64,000 nucleotides of DNA. It comes from Pandoraea pnomenusa. GTDB taxonomy: Bacteria > Pseudomonadota > Gammaproteobacteria > Burkholderiales > Burkholderiaceae. This document shows positions 50,867 through 60,363 of the stretch, piece after piece; position 1 is the stretch's first letter, and every line of letters starts with the position of its first letter. The position numbers were made by a program, and so were the translations under genes. The notes under the pieces were generated by a model. That model saw nothing but the letters and a program-made list of their open reading frames with translations, was not told where the DNA came from and ran no database searches. The stretch is from positions 1,240,001 through 1,304,000 of the forward strand of contig NZ_CP009553.3 of the NCBI RefSeq assembly GCF_000767615.3, written 5' to 3'.

Positions 50867-52336
50867 TTACATCAGAATGATGTCGTACTGCTCCTGGTGG
50901 AACGTCGATTCCACTTGCAGCGAGATGGGCTTGCCGATGAAGTCGATGAGCATCGCCAGATGCTGCGACTCCTCTTCGAGGAACAGGTCGACGACTTCCT
51001 GCGAGGCGATCAGACGAAACTCGCGCGGGTTGAACTGGCGCGATTCGCGCAGGATTTCGCGCAGGATGTCATAGCACAGCGTACGTGGCGTTTTCACCTG
51101 GCCCTTGCCCTGGCACACAGCACATGGCTCGCACAGCACGTGGGCGAGCGATTCTCGCGTGCGCTTGCGCGTCATCTCGACCAGCCCCAATTGCGAGAAG
51201 CCATTCACGGTGATGCGGGTGCGGTCCCGGGCGAGCGCCTTCTTCAGCTCGGCAAGCACCGAGTCGCGATGCTCGGCACTTTCCATGTCGATGAAGTCGA
51301 TGATGATGATCCCGCCCAGGTTGCGCAGCCGCAACTGGCGCGCAATCATCAGCGCCGCTTCGAGGTTCGTCTTGAAGATCGTGTCGTCGAAGTTGCGCGC
51401 ACCGACGTAGCCGCCGGTGTTCACATCGATGGTCGTCATCGCTTCGGTCTGATCGATCATCAGGTACCCGCCGGACTTCAGGTCGACGCGACGCGACAGC
51501 GCCCGCTCGATCTCCGTCTCCACGTTGTACAGATCGAACAGCGGACGCTCCCCGGTGTAGTGCGTCAGCTTGCCGAGCACCGCCGGGGTGTAGGTGGCGG
51601 CGAATTCGGCCAGCTTCTGAAACGTCTCGCGCGAGTCGACGAGAATCTTGCCCGTTTCCTCGTGGACGAAATCGCGCAGTACACGCTGCGCCAGGTTCAG
51701 GTCCTGGTAGAGCAGCGCCGGCGCGGGCACGCGCGTGCTCTGTTCTCCGATGGTCTGCCACGACTTGCGCAGGTAGGCGATGTCGTTGGCCAGCTCGGCG
51801 TCGGCCGCGTCTTCGGCGATCGTGCGCACGATGAAGCCGCCTTTCTCGTCGGCGGGCACCAGCGCCTGGATCTTGCTGCGCAACGCTTCGCGCTCGGCTT
51901 CGCTCTCGATACGTTGCGAGATGCCGATGTGCGGCTCCTGCGGCAGGTAGACGAGCGTGCGCCCGGCGATGCTGATCTGCGTCGAGAGGCGAGCGCCCTT
52001 GGTGCCGATCGGATCCTTGATGACCTGCACCATGAGCGTCTGGCCCTCGAAAACCGTTTTTTCGATGGGCGGCTGGGGGTGCGGCGTGGACGTATCGTTG
52101 TTCGTGCGCGGGTGCCAGATATCGGCCACGTGCAGGAAGGCGGCGCGCTCGAGCCCGATATCGATGAACGCCGATTGCATGCCCGGCAGTACGCGCACGA
52201 CCTTGCCCAGATAGATGTTGCCGACCAGCCCTCGCGAGAGCGTACGCTCGATGTGCAGTTCCTGCACCGCGCCGAGCTGCATGAGCGCCACACGGGTTTC
52301 CTGTGGCGTGATGTTGACCAGAATGTCTTCGTTCAT
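50867..52336 (-). CDS. rng: Ribonuclease G
   Basis: 489 residues, the same length as E. coli RNase G. N-terminal S1-like domain (GNIYLGKVVRVLPGMQSAFIDIGLERAAFLH), 5'-sensor region, the DNase I-like catalytic part with metal-binding Asp residues in MTTIDVNTGGYVG and IIIDFIDM, and a Cys pair in CEPCAVCQGKG matching the zinc-link of the RNase E/G family. It lacks the RNase E C-terminal scaffold. It processes 16S rRNA 5' ends and mRNAs. It follows maf by 44 bases on the same strand, the usual maf-rng pairing. Confidence 0.96.
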   Translation of the reverse strand: MNEDILVNITPQETRVALMQLGAVQELHIERTLSRGLVGNIYLGKVVRVLPGMQSAFIDIGLERAAFLHVADIWHPRTNNDTSTPHPQPPIEKTVFEGQTLMVQVIKDPIGTKGARLSTQISIAGRTLVYLPQEPHIGISQRIESEAEREALRSKIQALVPADEKGGFIVRTIAEDAADAELANDIAYLRKSWQTIGEQSTRVPAPALLYQDLNLAQRVLRDFVHEETGKILVDSRETFQKLAEFAATYTPAVLGKLTHYTGERPLFDLYNVETEIERALSRRVDLKSGGYLMIDQTEAMTTIDVNTGGYVGARNFDDTIFKTNLEAALMIARQLRLRNLGGIIIIDFIDMESAEHRDSVLAELKKALARDRTRITVNGFSQLGLVEMTRKRTRESLAHVLCEPCAVCQGKGQVKTPRTLCYDILREILRESRQFNPREFRLIASQEVVDLFLEEESQHLAMLIDFIGKPISLQVESTFHQEQYDIILM

Positions 52337-52380
52337 AAGGTGTCGACCGGACTCGAATGGCTTGGCAAATGCAGTACGCG

Positions 52381-52980
52381 TCAGAAGTCGACGCCCGCCT
52401 GGCGCAACAGCGCGGCGGTCTCACACAGCGGCAGTCCCATGATGCCGGAGTAGCTGCCGTCGATTCGCATGACGAATTCCGCGGCCTTGCCCTGGATGCC
52501 GTAGGCGCCTGCCTTGCCTTTCGGTTCGCCCGACGCGACGTAGCGCTCGATTTCCTCGCGACGCAACGGTCGGAACCAGACATGCGAGATGTTCAGGGCC
52601 TGGTGAATCTGCCCGTGCGCGAACACCGCCACGGCGGTCAGTACGCGATGACGCGTGCCGGACAGGCGGGCGAGCACGGCACGCGCGTCGGCGTCGTCGA
52701 AGGGTTTGCCGAGGATGGTGCCGTCGAGGCAGACCGTCGTGTCGGCGCTCAGAAGGGGCGCGGCGGGCAGGCCGGCGCGGGCCAGGCGCGCCACGCCGGC
52801 TTCGGCCTTGGCGCGCGTGACGCGCTGCACGTAATCGTCGGGCGGCTCGCCAGGCAGTACGGCTTCAAGCGCTTCGGCGTCTTCGTCGGCCCCGGGCAGC
52901 AGCAGTTCGTAGCGAACACCGAGCTGGTGCAGCAGCTCCTGACGGCGGGGACTTTGCGACGCGAGATAGATGTACGGCAT
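52381..52980 (-). CDS. maf: Maf-like dTTP/UTP pyrophosphatase (YhdE type)
   Basis: 199 residues from ATG 52978-52980 ([17 protein letters not shown]). Maf landmarks: SxSPRR loop, [16 protein letters not shown] with the catalytic Asp, [14 protein letters not shown], and [39 protein letters not shown], which is the YhdE-type signature. It hydrolyses non-canonical and pyrimidine nucleotides and is linked to septum inhibition. It is followed by rng. Upstream, the 167-bp gap to ugpQ holds an 11-bp inverted repeat (53005-53048) and a possible -10 box (CATAAT on the minus strand, 53079-53084), so maf may have its own promoter rather than depend on ugp. Confidence 0.95.
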   Translation of the reverse strand: MPYIYLASQSPRRQELLHQLGVRYELLLPGADEDAEALEAVLPGEPPDDYVQRVTRAKAEAGVARLARAGLPAAPLLSADTTVCLDGTILGKPFDDADARAVLARLSGTRHRVLTAVAVFAHGQIHQALNISHVWFRPLRREEIERYVASGEPKGKAGAYGIQGKAAEFVMRIDGSYSGIMGLPLCETAALLRQAGVDF

Positions 52981-53004
52981 GGCGGCTTGGCTTGAATTCG
53001 TCCA

Positions 53005-53048
53005 GCCCGGCACACGAATTCGTTTCGATTCGCAATGGTGTGCCGGGC
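53005..53048 (-). repeat. 11-bp inverted repeat in the maf leader
   Basis: GCCCGGCACAC (53005-53015) and GTGTGCCGGGC (53038-53048) flank a 22-base loop that itself holds GAATTCGT, also present just outside the arm (52994-53001). It lies 25 bases upstream of the maf start and about 100 bases after ugpQ. No U-tract. Confidence 0.55.
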
Positions 53049-53147
53049 CGCTGGATGGGCTGGGCGAGGGAACGCCCTATTATGCCGCCTTGCGTCCACG
53101 CCCGCCAGCGTGGGGCGGGGGACGCACGAGGGCATTTCTCAGGGCGT

Positions 53148-53927
53148 TCAGGCGCCTTCGAGGAAGTCGGCGCCGATCAGGTCGATGCGGTCGGTGCAGA
53201 TGGCGTCGACCCCCCAGGCGGCCAACTCGCGTGCCAGCCCCGGGTCGTTGACCGTGTAGACGAGCATGTGCAGCCCGGCCGCCTTGATTTGCGCGACCCT
53301 GGGGCCGTCCAGATGTCGATGGCTGGTGTGCAGGGAGACGGTCGCGAGTCGGCGGGCGTCATCGCGCCAGTGTTCGGGAATCGCCTCGTAGAGCATGCCG
53401 CGCGGCAATTCGGGCACGGCCGCAGCCGCGGCTTCGAGCGCTTCATACGAGAACGACGACAGCAGCGGCATCTGTGCCTGTCCATCCCACAGCGCCCGCA
53501 CGGCTTCGGCGACGCGCTTGCCGGTGTGAGCCTCCCGGCCCGGGCTCGGCTTGATCTCGACGTTCGCGGCGAGTCCCAGCGCGAGACACCGTTTCGCGAC
53601 CTGCTCGAGGGTGGGCATCGTCTGTCCGGCGAACCGGGCGTCGAACCAACTGCCCGCATCGAGCTTCTCGATCTCGGCGTACGTCATGTGCGCGGCGTCG
53701 CCATGGCCGTTGCTGGTCCGGTCGACGGTGTCGTCATGCAGCAGGAACACCACGTCGTCGGCCGAGAGCTTGGCATCGAACTCCACCATGCGCAGGCCGA
53801 GCGAGGCGCCCATGTCGAACGCCGCCAGCGTGTTCTCAGGGGCCAGCTTACCGCCGCCGCGGTGCGACACAATGCGCGGATAGGGCCAGTGGGGCCACAA
53901 ATGCGAGGAGAGGGGCGCGTCGCTCAT
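53148..53927 (-). CDS. ugpQ: Glycerophosphodiester phosphodiesterase UgpQ
   Basis: 259 residues, cytoplasmic (no signal peptide), TIM-barrel GDPD. Active-site motifs: [39 protein letters not shown] (metal-binding Glu/Asp and the catalytic His), and NVEIKPSPG. It hydrolyses glycerophosphodiesters imported by the Ugp transporter into glycerol-3-phosphate and an alcohol. Its ATG overlaps the ugpC stop by four bases, so it is the last, translationally coupled gene of ugpBAECQ. Confidence 0.95.
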   Translation of the reverse strand: MSDAPLSSHLWPHWPYPRIVSHRGGGKLAPENTLAAFDMGASLGLRMVEFDAKLSADDVVFLLHDDTVDRTSNGHGDAAHMTYAEIEKLDAGSWFDARFAGQTMPTLEQVAKRCLALGLAANVEIKPSPGREAHTGKRVAEAVRALWDGQAQMPLLSSFSYEALEAAAAAVPELPRGMLYEAIPEHWRDDARRLATVSLHTSHRHLDGPRVAQIKAAGLHMLVYTVNDPGLARELAAWGVDAICTDRIDLIGADFLEGA

Positions 53928-55021
53928 GCTTCGACTCGCTTGCCCGTGGCCGGATCGAACAGATGCAGCGCCTTGGCGGAGATGGCCAGCGGCACGACCG
54001 AGCCCGCCGCCGGGCGCAGTTCGTGCGGCAGGCGTACGGTCACGCTCTGATCGCCCCAGCGGCCATGCACGAGGTTGTCGGCGCCGAGCAGTTCGAGCTG
54101 GTCGACCTTGATGCTGGTCTGTGCGGCGAAGGCGCCCAGCCCGTTTTGCTGTTCGGCGGGAATCAGGTGCTCGGGACGCACGCCGAGCACGAGTTCGCGG
54201 TTGGCGTGCGCGAGGCTCGTGGGCGGCAGGCGCAGCGACGGGCCGCCACCGTCGACCTGGAAGGTGCGACCTTCCGAGTCGATGCGCCCCTTGAGCAGGT
54301 TCATCGCGGGCGAGCCCATGAAGCCGGCCACGAAGAGCGAGGCGGGGCGCTCGTAGACTTCCGTGGGCGTGCCGATCTGCTCGGCGTAGCCCTTGTTCAT
54401 GACGATCACGCGATCGGCGAGCGTCATGGCTTCGACCTGATCGTGCGTGACGTACAGGCTGGTGGTTTTCAGGCGGGCATGCAGGCGCTGGATTTCAAGA
54501 CGCATTTGCACGCGCAGTTTGGCGTCGAGATTCGAGAGCGGCTCGTCGAACAGGAACACGGCCGGTTCGCGCACGATGGCGCGCCCCATCGCCACACGCT
54601 GGCGCTGACCGCCCGAGAGTTCGCGCGGCTTGCGCGCAAGCAGCGGTTCGAGCTCGAGAATGCGGGCCGCGGCGAGCACACGCTCGTCGATGGTCTTCTT
54701 GTCGATGCCGCGAATCTTCAGGCCGTACGACATGTTCTGGCGCACGTCCATATGCGGATAGAGCGCGTAGTTCTGGAACACCATCGCAATGTTGCGATCC
54801 TTCGGCTCGAGCTGATTGACGACCTGCGAGCCGATCAGGATGCTGCCCTCGCTCACCGATTCCAGTCCGGCGACCATGCGCAGCAGCGTGGATTTGCCGC
54901 AACCCGACGGGCCGACGATGACCACGAACTCGCCGTCCTCGATGTCGATATCGACCCCGTGCAGGACGTAGTTCTTCTGGTCGTAGGTTTTCTTGACGCT
55001 ATGGAGTTTGAGATTTGCCAT
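53924..55021 (-). CDS. ugpC: sn-glycerol-3-phosphate ABC transporter ATPase UgpC
   Basis: 365 residues from ATG 55019-55021 ([14 protein letters not shown]). Walker [10 protein letters not shown] (near 38-46), signature LSGGQRQR, Walker [17 protein letters not shown], and a C-terminal MalK-type OB regulatory domain ([13 protein letters not shown]). Energises uptake of glycerol-3-phosphate and glycerophosphodiesters by UgpBAE. Starts two bases after the ugpE stop and overlaps ugpQ by four. The longer open frame upstream lies inside ugpE on a different frame and is not used. Confidence 0.96.
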   Translation of the reverse strand: MANLKLHSVKKTYDQKNYVLHGVDIDIEDGEFVVIVGPSGCGKSTLLRMVAGLESVSEGSILIGSQVVNQLEPKDRNIAMVFQNYALYPHMDVRQNMSYGLKIRGIDKKTIDERVLAAARILELEPLLARKPRELSGGQRQRVAMGRAIVREPAVFLFDEPLSNLDAKLRVQMRLEIQRLHARLKTTSLYVTHDQVEAMTLADRVIVMNKGYAEQIGTPTEVYERPASLFVAGFMGSPAMNLLKGRIDSEGRTFQVDGGGPSLRLPPTSLAHANRELVLGVRPEHLIPAEQQNGLGAFAAQTSIKVDQLELLGADNLVHGRWGDQSVTVRLPHELRPAAGSVVPLAISAKALHLFDPATGKRVEA

Positions 55022-55023
55022 GA

Positions 55024-55869
55024 TTACTTTTCCGAATCGACCAGACCGCGCACGAACCACCGCTGCATGAGCAGCACCACCGCGAGCGGGGGCAGCATGG
55101 CGAGCAGCGTGGCGCTCATGACGAGTTGCCATTGCGTGGCGGTGTCGCCGCTGCCGATCATGCTCTTGATGCCCACCACGGCCGTCGTCATCGACGGCGC
55201 GTTGGTCACGAGAATCGGCCACAGGTACTGATTCCAGCCATAGATGAAGGTGATGACGAACAGCGCCGCGATGTTGGTCTTCGACAGCGGCAGCACCACG
55301 TCGACGAAGAAGCGCATCGGACCGGCACCGTCGATGCGCGCGGCTTCGACGAGTTCGTCGGGCAGCGTCATGAAGAACTGCCGGAACAGGAAGGTGGCGG
55401 TGGCCGACGCGATGAGCGGCACCGTCAGGCCCACATAACTGTTGATGAGCCCGAGGCTCGAGATCACCTGCACCGTCGGGAAGATGCGCACCTCGACCGG
55501 CAGCATCAGCGTGACGAAGATGAGCCAGAAGAACAGATTGCGCAGCGGGAAGCGAAAATACACGATGGCGAAGGCCGACAGGATCGACACCGAGATCTTG
55601 CCGATCGTGATGACCAGCGCCATGAGCAGGCTGTTGCCGAGCATCAGCCCGAACGGCATGGCCGCGTCGCCCGTGCCCTGTCCCCAGATGGTCGAGAGGT
55701 TCTCGAACAGATGGCTGCTCGGGATGAGCGATAGCGGAACGTTGAAGATTTCCCGCTCGTTCATCGTGGCGGCGACGAACGCCACATAGAGCGGGAAGAC
55801 GACCAGCAGCACGCCGATGACCAGCATGACGTGGCAGAAGATATCCAGGCCGCGACGGTTCTCGATCAT
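55024..55869 (-). CDS. ugpE: sn-glycerol-3-phosphate ABC transporter permease UgpE
   Basis: 281 residues with six membrane helices, MalG type. The EAA loop that contacts UgpC reads [20 protein letters not shown]. Its ATG overlaps the ugpA stop (55866-55869), and ugpC follows two bases after its own stop. The first helix ([27 protein letters not shown]) and the length agree with E. coli UgpE (281). Part of the phosphate-starvation uptake system in enterobacteria; regulation here is not established. Confidence 0.95.
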   Translation of the reverse strand: MIENRRGLDIFCHVMLVIGVLLVVFPLYVAFVAATMNEREIFNVPLSLIPSSHLFENLSTIWGQGTGDAAMPFGLMLGNSLLMALVITIGKISVSILSAFAIVYFRFPLRNLFFWLIFVTLMLPVEVRIFPTVQVISSLGLINSYVGLTVPLIASATATFLFRQFFMTLPDELVEAARIDGAGPMRFFVDVVLPLSKTNIAALFVITFIYGWNQYLWPILVTNAPSMTTAVVGIKSMIGSGDTATQWQLVMSATLLAMLPPLAVVLLMQRWFVRGLVDSEK

Positions 55870-56762
55870 GCGTATTGCACCTTGCGTTCGATGAAACGGA
55901 ACTGCACGACCGTGAGCACGATGACGATCGCCATCAGCACCACCGACTGGGCAGCCGAGCTGCCGAGGTCGAGCCCCTTGAAGCCTTCCGAGTAGATCTT
56001 GTAGATCAGCGTCATCGTCGACTGGCCCGGGCCGCCGCCGGTCGCGGCATCGATCACCGGGAACGTGTCGAAGAACGAGTACACGAGGTTCACCACGAGC
56101 AGGAAGAAGGTCGTCGGCGAGATCAGCGGCAGTACCAGACCGAAGAAGCGCCGCACCGGGCCTGCACCGTCGATCGCCGCCGCTTCCACCAGCGAGCGGG
56201 GAATGGCCTGCAAGCCGGCGTAGAAGAACAGGAAGTTATAGCTGATCTGCTTCCAGATCGAGGCGAGCACGACGAGGAACATCGCCTGGCCGCCGTTCAG
56301 GGCGTGGTTCCACTCGATCCCGAGCTTGGCCAGACCGTACGTGACGAGTCCGATGCTGGGATTGAAGAGGAAGGCCCACAGCACCGCGGCGATCGCGGGT
56401 GCCACGGCGTACGGCCAGATGAGCAGCGTCTGGTAGACGCGCTTGCCGCGCGTGACGCGATCGGCCATGGCCGCGAGCAGCAGCGAGATGACGAGCCCGC
56501 AGACCGTGACCAGTCCGCTGAAGATCATCGTGGTACGAAACGATGCGAGGTAGAGCGGATCGCCCCACAGCGCGGTGAAGTTGTCCAGGCCGACGAACTG
56601 GCTCGACAGGCCGAAGGCGTCCTGCGCCGAGGTGGACTGCCACAGGGCCTCGCCCGCCGGCCACAGGAAGAAGACGACCGTAATGAGGAGCTGCGGGGCG
56701 ACGAGCGCGTAGGGCAGCCAGCCGGTGCCGAAGCGGGGGCGTTCTCTGGTGTTATGCGCCAT
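55866..56762 (-). CDS. ugpA: sn-glycerol-3-phosphate ABC transporter permease UgpA
   Basis: 298 residues from ATG 56760-56762 ([24 protein letters not shown]). A TTG five codons earlier is an unlikely alternative. Six membrane helices, MalF type, with the EAA loop [30 protein letters not shown]. Couples with UgpE to form the channel. It is separated from ugpB by 136 bases that hold a hairpin with a U8 run (56776-56815), so ugpAEC expression may be lower than ugpB. No Shine-Dalgarno is obvious in front of the start. Confidence 0.94.
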   Translation of the reverse strand: MAHNTRERPRFGTGWLPYALVAPQLLITVVFFLWPAGEALWQSTSAQDAFGLSSQFVGLDNFTALWGDPLYLASFRTTMIFSGLVTVCGLVISLLLAAMADRVTRGKRVYQTLLIWPYAVAPAIAAVLWAFLFNPSIGLVTYGLAKLGIEWNHALNGGQAMFLVVLASIWKQISYNFLFFYAGLQAIPRSLVEAAAIDGAGPVRRFFGLVLPLISPTTFFLLVVNLVYSFFDTFPVIDAATGGGPGQSTMTLIYKIYSEGFKGLDLGSSAAQSVVLMAIVIVLTVVQFRFIERKVQYA

Positions 56763-56775
56763 AAACGTATCGATC

Positions 56776-56815
56776 AAAAAAAACCAACCCGGCCCGCGTT
56801 GTCGGCGAGCCGGGT
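56776..56815 (-). terminator. Hairpin with U-run between ugpB and ugpA
   Basis: On the minus strand, ACCCGGC and GCCGGGT form a 7-bp stem around a 15-base loop and are followed by UGG and eight U (56776-56783). This is an intrinsic terminator form placed inside the operon, just before ugpA. Partial termination would keep binding-protein mRNA in excess over permease mRNA. Confidence 0.65.
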
Positions 56816-56898
56816 GGTGTCATTGTAACGTCGCGAGTTTCGCGGCGATCGCGGGAATCGTCCCTGCGGCACCGGCGTCGTCGCGCGTCAGGGGCGGC

Positions 56899-58230
56899 TT
56901 AGCTGCCCTGCTTCTCGAAGCGGCGCAGGAGGTCGTCGCCACGGCTGACCGCCTTGTCCAGTGCGGCTTTGGGCGTTTGCTTGCCATTCCACACGCCTTC
57001 GAGCTCCTCGTCGATGACGGTGCGGATCTGCGGCATGTTACCCAGACGCAGGCCGCGCGTGAACGGCAGGGGCGGCTTGTTGAGCATCTGTTTGATGGCC
57101 ATGTCGGCGCCCGGGTTCTTCGCGTAGAAGCCCTGCTTCTCGGTCAGTTCATAGGCCGCCTTCGTGACGGGCAGGTAGCCGGTGTCCTGGTGCCACTTCG
57201 CCGCCACGGCCGGCGAGGCGAGGTAGTTCAGGAACTTGGCCACGCCCTTGTACTCGGCGGCCGACTTGCCCGCGAGCACCCACAGGCTGGCGCCGCCGAT
57301 GATGGCGTTCTGCGGTGCGCCCTTCACGTCGGCGTCGTACGGCATCATGCCCACGCCGTAGCTGAACTTCGCGTACTTGGCGATGTTCGCGAGCGCGCCC
57401 GACGTCGTCATGGCGATACCGCAATCGCCGCTGTAGAACTTCGAGGTCACCTCATCCTTGCGGCCCACATACGTGAACGAACCTTCCTTGGCCATGTCGG
57501 CCAGGAACTGGATGTGTTTGGTCTGCTGCGGGCCGTTGAATTCCAGCTTGGCATCCAGACCGTCGAAGCCATTGTTCTTCGTGGCGAACGGCAGGCCGTG
57601 CCACGCGCTGTAGTTCTCGAGCTGCGTCCAGCTCTGCCAGCCCATGGTGAAACCGCACGACAGGCCGGCGGCCTTGAGTTTCTGGGCATCGGTGCGCACG
57701 TCGGCCCAGGTCTTCGGCGGCGTGTTCGGGTCGAGGCCCGCCTTCTTGAAGGCGTCCTTGTTGTAGTACAGCACCGGGGTCGAGCTGTTGAACGGCATCG
57801 ACACGAGGTGGTTGGTCTTGCTGTCGGCGTAGTAGCTGGCCACGGTCGGCACGAAGGCCTTCTCGTCGAACGGCTCGCCGGCGTCCTTCATGACTTGCCA
57901 GACTGGCTTCACGGCCTTCTTGGCCTGCATCATGGTGGCGGTGCCGACTTCGTACACCTGAAGAATGGCCGGCGCGTTGCCGGCGCGGAATGCCGCGATA
58001 CCGGCGGCGAGGCCCTGCTCGTAATTGCCCTTGTAGATCGGGACGATCTTGTAATCGCTCTGCGACGCGTTGAAGTCGTTGGCGATCTGGTTGACGCGTT
58101 CGCCGAGGGCCGATTCCATCGAATGCCAGAACTGGATCTCGGTGGCGGCCAGGGCGGACGCGCTCATGCCGAGCATCATTGCGGCGCCAACGCCGGCGAG
58201 GGCGAACTTGCGCAGGGAAGGTTGCTTCAT
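56899..58230 (-). CDS. ugpB: sn-glycerol-3-phosphate-binding periplasmic protein UgpB
   Basis: 443 residues. Sec signal peptide ending near residue 29 ([31 protein letters not shown]). Extracellular solute-binding family 1 fold; [25 protein letters not shown] is the UgpB-type N-terminus and [21 protein letters not shown] a family hallmark. CGGAGA precedes the ATG at a suitable distance. It is the first gene of ugpBAECQ. Its 290-bp upstream region has two inverted repeats (58264-58278 and 58420-58444) that are candidate operators. Confidence 0.95.
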   Translation of the reverse strand: MKQPSLRKFALAGVGAAMMLGMSASALAATEIQFWHSMESALGERVNQIANDFNASQSDYKIVPIYKGNYEQGLAAGIAAFRAGNAPAILQVYEVGTATMMQAKKAVKPVWQVMKDAGEPFDEKAFVPTVASYYADSKTNHLVSMPFNSSTPVLYYNKDAFKKAGLDPNTPPKTWADVRTDAQKLKAAGLSCGFTMGWQSWTQLENYSAWHGLPFATKNNGFDGLDAKLEFNGPQQTKHIQFLADMAKEGSFTYVGRKDEVTSKFYSGDCGIAMTTSGALANIAKYAKFSYGVGMMPYDADVKGAPQNAIIGGASLWVLAGKSAAEYKGVAKFLNYLASPAVAAKWHQDTGYLPVTKAAYELTEKQGFYAKNPGADMAIKQMLNKPPLPFTRGLRLGNMPQIRTVIDEELEGVWNGKQTPKAALDKAVSRGDDLLRRFEKQGS

Positions 58231-58520
58231 GCCAATCTCCGGTGGTTCACGAGAAGTCTTGTTGTTCGCGATGCGAACCTTGTAGCGCCGCGTAGACTAA
58301 CACGCTGTCATGTTTTTTCCACTCGCAGTGCACAAACGCTGTTGCAACGCCACGTCTGGCGGGGATTGACAACGTTGGGGGACCGGCCTGCCGACGCAGG
58401 GTTGCGGGCAGCGGCAAGCGCGGTGCAACGGGGCGTTGCACCGCACAAGACGGTATGACTTATTTCTGTCTTACTGCCGACATCGGGAAGATCGGGGTCG
58501 CAGGCGACGCCGAGACGTGC
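58231..58520. promoter_or_regulatory. ugpB upstream region with two dyads
   Basis: Dyad 1: GTTCGC-GAT-GCGAAC (58264-58278), 33 bases before the ugpB start. Dyad 2: GCGGTGCAAC-ggggc-GTTGCACCGC (58420-58444), 10-bp arms. A separate GTTGCAAC palindrome lies at 58341-58348, and GTTGCA/TGCAAC occurs three times in all. One perfect pho-box half (CTGTCAT, 58305-58311) is present in the reverse sense without a partner. No clear -35/-10 pair. Dyad 2 lies 76 bases after the rlmH stop but has no U-tract. Confidence 0.5.
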
Positions 58521-58991
58521 TTAGACCCGGTGATAGGGGTGATTGGCGTTGATGCTCCACGCGCGATACAGCTGCTCGGCGAGGAGTACGCGCACCATGC
58601 CGTGGGGCAGGGTGAGGCTGGAGAGCCGGATAAGGGTGTCCGCGCGCGCCTTGAGCGCAGGGTCGAGCCCGTCGGCACCGCCGATCACGAACGCCACGTC
58701 GCGCCCGTCCTGCTGCCAGCCGGTGAGCGACTGCGCGAGGCGCATGGTGGTGAGATCCTGCCCGCGCTCGTCCAGGCACACGATACGGCAGCCCCGGGGC
58801 AGGGCGGCGTCGATGCGCTGCGCTTCGGCGGCCATGACCGTCTCGGCCGTGCGGGAATTGGAGCGCTGCTCGGGCTTGATTTCCTTGAGTTCGATGCGCA
58901 GCTCGGGCGGCATGCGCTTGGCGTACTCGGCGAAGGCGGTCTCGATCCAGCCGGGCATCTTGTGCCCGACCGCGAGAATGAACAGACGCAT
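58521..58991 (-). CDS. rlmH: 23S rRNA (pseudouridine-1915-N3)-methyltransferase RlmH
   Basis: 156 residues from ATG 58989-58991 ([15 protein letters not shown]), the standard size of this SPOUT methyltransferase. The SAM-binding trefoil knot is seen in [11 protein letters not shown] and [33 protein letters not shown]. It methylates pseudouridine 1915 in helix 69 of 23S rRNA. rsfS ends 34 bases upstream on the same strand. In many beta-proteobacteria maf and rng follow directly; here the ugp operon comes between. Confidence 0.97.
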   Translation of the reverse strand: MRLFILAVGHKMPGWIETAFAEYAKRMPPELRIELKEIKPEQRSNSRTAETVMAAEAQRIDAALPRGCRIVCLDERGQDLTTMRLAQSLTGWQQDGRDVAFVIGGADGLDPALKARADTLIRLSSLTLPHGMVRVLLAEQLYRAWSINANHPYHRV

Positions 58992-59025
58992 GACGGCAGG
59001 AACCTGGGAGCGGCCTACGCCAGAC

Positions 59026-59478
59026 TTACTTTGCCTTGCGGCGCGTCGACGGGGCGCTCGCTTCGCCGCTCTCGTCGCCCTCGTCATCCTCGTCGTCCGG
59101 GGCGTCCACGCTGGCCTTGGCGCCGGCCCGGGTGCCGGCGGCCTTCAGGCGTACCGGCTTCTCGCCCCAGATCTCTTCGAGGTTGTAGTACTGGCGCAGG
59201 GCCGGCTGCATGATGTGCACGATGGCGTCGCCCGTGTCGACCAGCACCCATTCGCCCACGTCCTCGCCTTCAATGCTCACGATGTCGCCACCGGCGGCCT
59301 TGACCTTGTCGCGCACGCTTGCGGCGAGTGCCTTGGTCTGGCGGTTCGAGGTGCCGCTGGCGATGATCACGCGCTCGAACAGGGCGGTGAGGTGCTCGGT
59401 GTTGAACACCTTGATGTCCTGTGCCTTGACGTCCTCGAGGGCGTCGACGATGAGGCGCTGCAGTTTACGAATATCCAT
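59026..59478 (-). CDS. rsfS: Ribosomal silencing factor RsfS
   Basis: 150 residues from ATG 59476-59478 ([22 protein letters not shown]). The core, residues 1-115, carries [16 protein letters not shown] and [30 protein letters not shown]. It binds uL14 and blocks subunit joining in slow growth. A 35-residue acidic then basic tail ([19 protein letters not shown]) extends beyond the usual 105-120 residues and is probably disordered. The start lies 62 bases after the nadD stop. The usual nadD-rsfS-rlmH order is kept. Confidence 0.96.
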   Translation of the reverse strand: MDIRKLQRLIVDALEDVKAQDIKVFNTEHLTALFERVIIASGTSNRQTKALAASVRDKVKAAGGDIVSIEGEDVGEWVLVDTGDAIVHIMQPALRQYYNLEEIWGEKPVRLKAAGTRAGAKASVDAPDDEDDEGDESGEASAPSTRRKAK

Positions 59479-59540
59479 AGTGCGTCTATTTGGTGATACA
59501 GGGGCGCCGGGTGGCGGTCCGGCGGTTCGATGCGGGGCCG

Positions 59541-60350
59541 TCAGGCGCGGTACAGGTGTTGCGCGCGAATGTATCGCCACACGGGTTCGGGCAGGTTCGC
59601 CGGGGGCGTGGCCGCGTCTCGCGCGTGCGCCAGCGTGGCGCGCAACTCGGTGGCGGAGATGTCGACGGCCAGTGAGTCGTCGATCAGGATGCCGCCGCAT
59701 GGCGTGGATTGTACCCCGAGCGCGGACTTTTCCCGCGCGGCGAACACCTCGCGCAGTTCGGCGGAGGCGGCGTCGCGGTCGAAACCCGGTCTGGCCGCCG
59801 CGCAAACGTGTGCATAGTCGAACAGTTCGCGCCAGGCGTGCCAGGTGTCCAGGCGGACCAGCTGGTCCGAGCCGATGAGCAGCGAGAGCGAGGCTTGCGG
59901 CCCGAGTTCCCGGCGCATTTCCCGCAGCGTGTCGACCGTATAGCTGGGACCGGCGCGTTCGATCTCGCGGGTGCTCACGAGCAGCTGCGTAAACGGTCGC
60001 GAGTGTTCGAGCTCGGCCGCGAGCTGTTGCGCGGCCAGACGCGTCATCGCCAGCCGGTGCGCCGCGGGCGTGCTGCCCTGCTTTTGCGGCTGCTGCCCGG
60101 CAGGCATCAGTACGAGTTCATCGAGGGCAAGCGTACGGGCGAACAGCGCGCCGAGCGCCAGATGGCCGGTGTGAATCGGATCGAACGTGCCGCCGAGCAC
60201 GCCGATGCGCCGCGGCCGGGCGCCCATGGCCGCAGTGACGGCGCTTGCGGCGCTGGTGGCCGTTGCGGGCGCCGAGGCGGGGGCGTCGGAGGTGGCGGGT
60301 GCGGCGTGCGCGTCGCGGGTATGCGGTGCAACGGAAGACGAGACGGTCAT
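59541..60350 (-). CDS. nadD: Nicotinate-nucleotide adenylyltransferase NadD
   Basis: 269 residues. Core from MGARPRRIGVLGGTFDPIHTGHL with the T/HxGH nucleotide-binding motif, GSDQLVRLDTWHAW, and ISATELR (the ISxTxxR motif) near the C-terminus. It adenylates nicotinate mononucleotide for NAD synthesis. The chosen start (ATG 60348-60350, 13 bases after the hemF stop) adds a 42-residue Ala/Thr/Ser-rich leader before the conserved core; the internal ATG at residue 43 would give a typical 227-residue protein and is the main alternative. Confidence 0.93.
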   Translation of the reverse strand: MTVSSSVAPHTRDAHAAPATSDAPASAPATATSAASAVTAAMGARPRRIGVLGGTFDPIHTGHLALGALFARTLALDELVLMPAGQQPQKQGSTPAAHRLAMTRLAAQQLAAELEHSRPFTQLLVSTREIERAGPSYTVDTLREMRRELGPQASLSLLIGSDQLVRLDTWHAWRELFDYAHVCAAARPGFDRDAASAELREVFAAREKSALGVQSTPCGGILIDDSLAVDISATELRATLAHARDAATPPANLPEPVWRYIRAQHLYRA

Positions 60351-60363
60351 GCGTACGCGGCCC

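Noticed and set aside
58305..58311. A pho box before ugpB
   Set aside because: Only one CTGTCAT half-site is present, in reverse orientation and without the second repeat at 4-base spacing.
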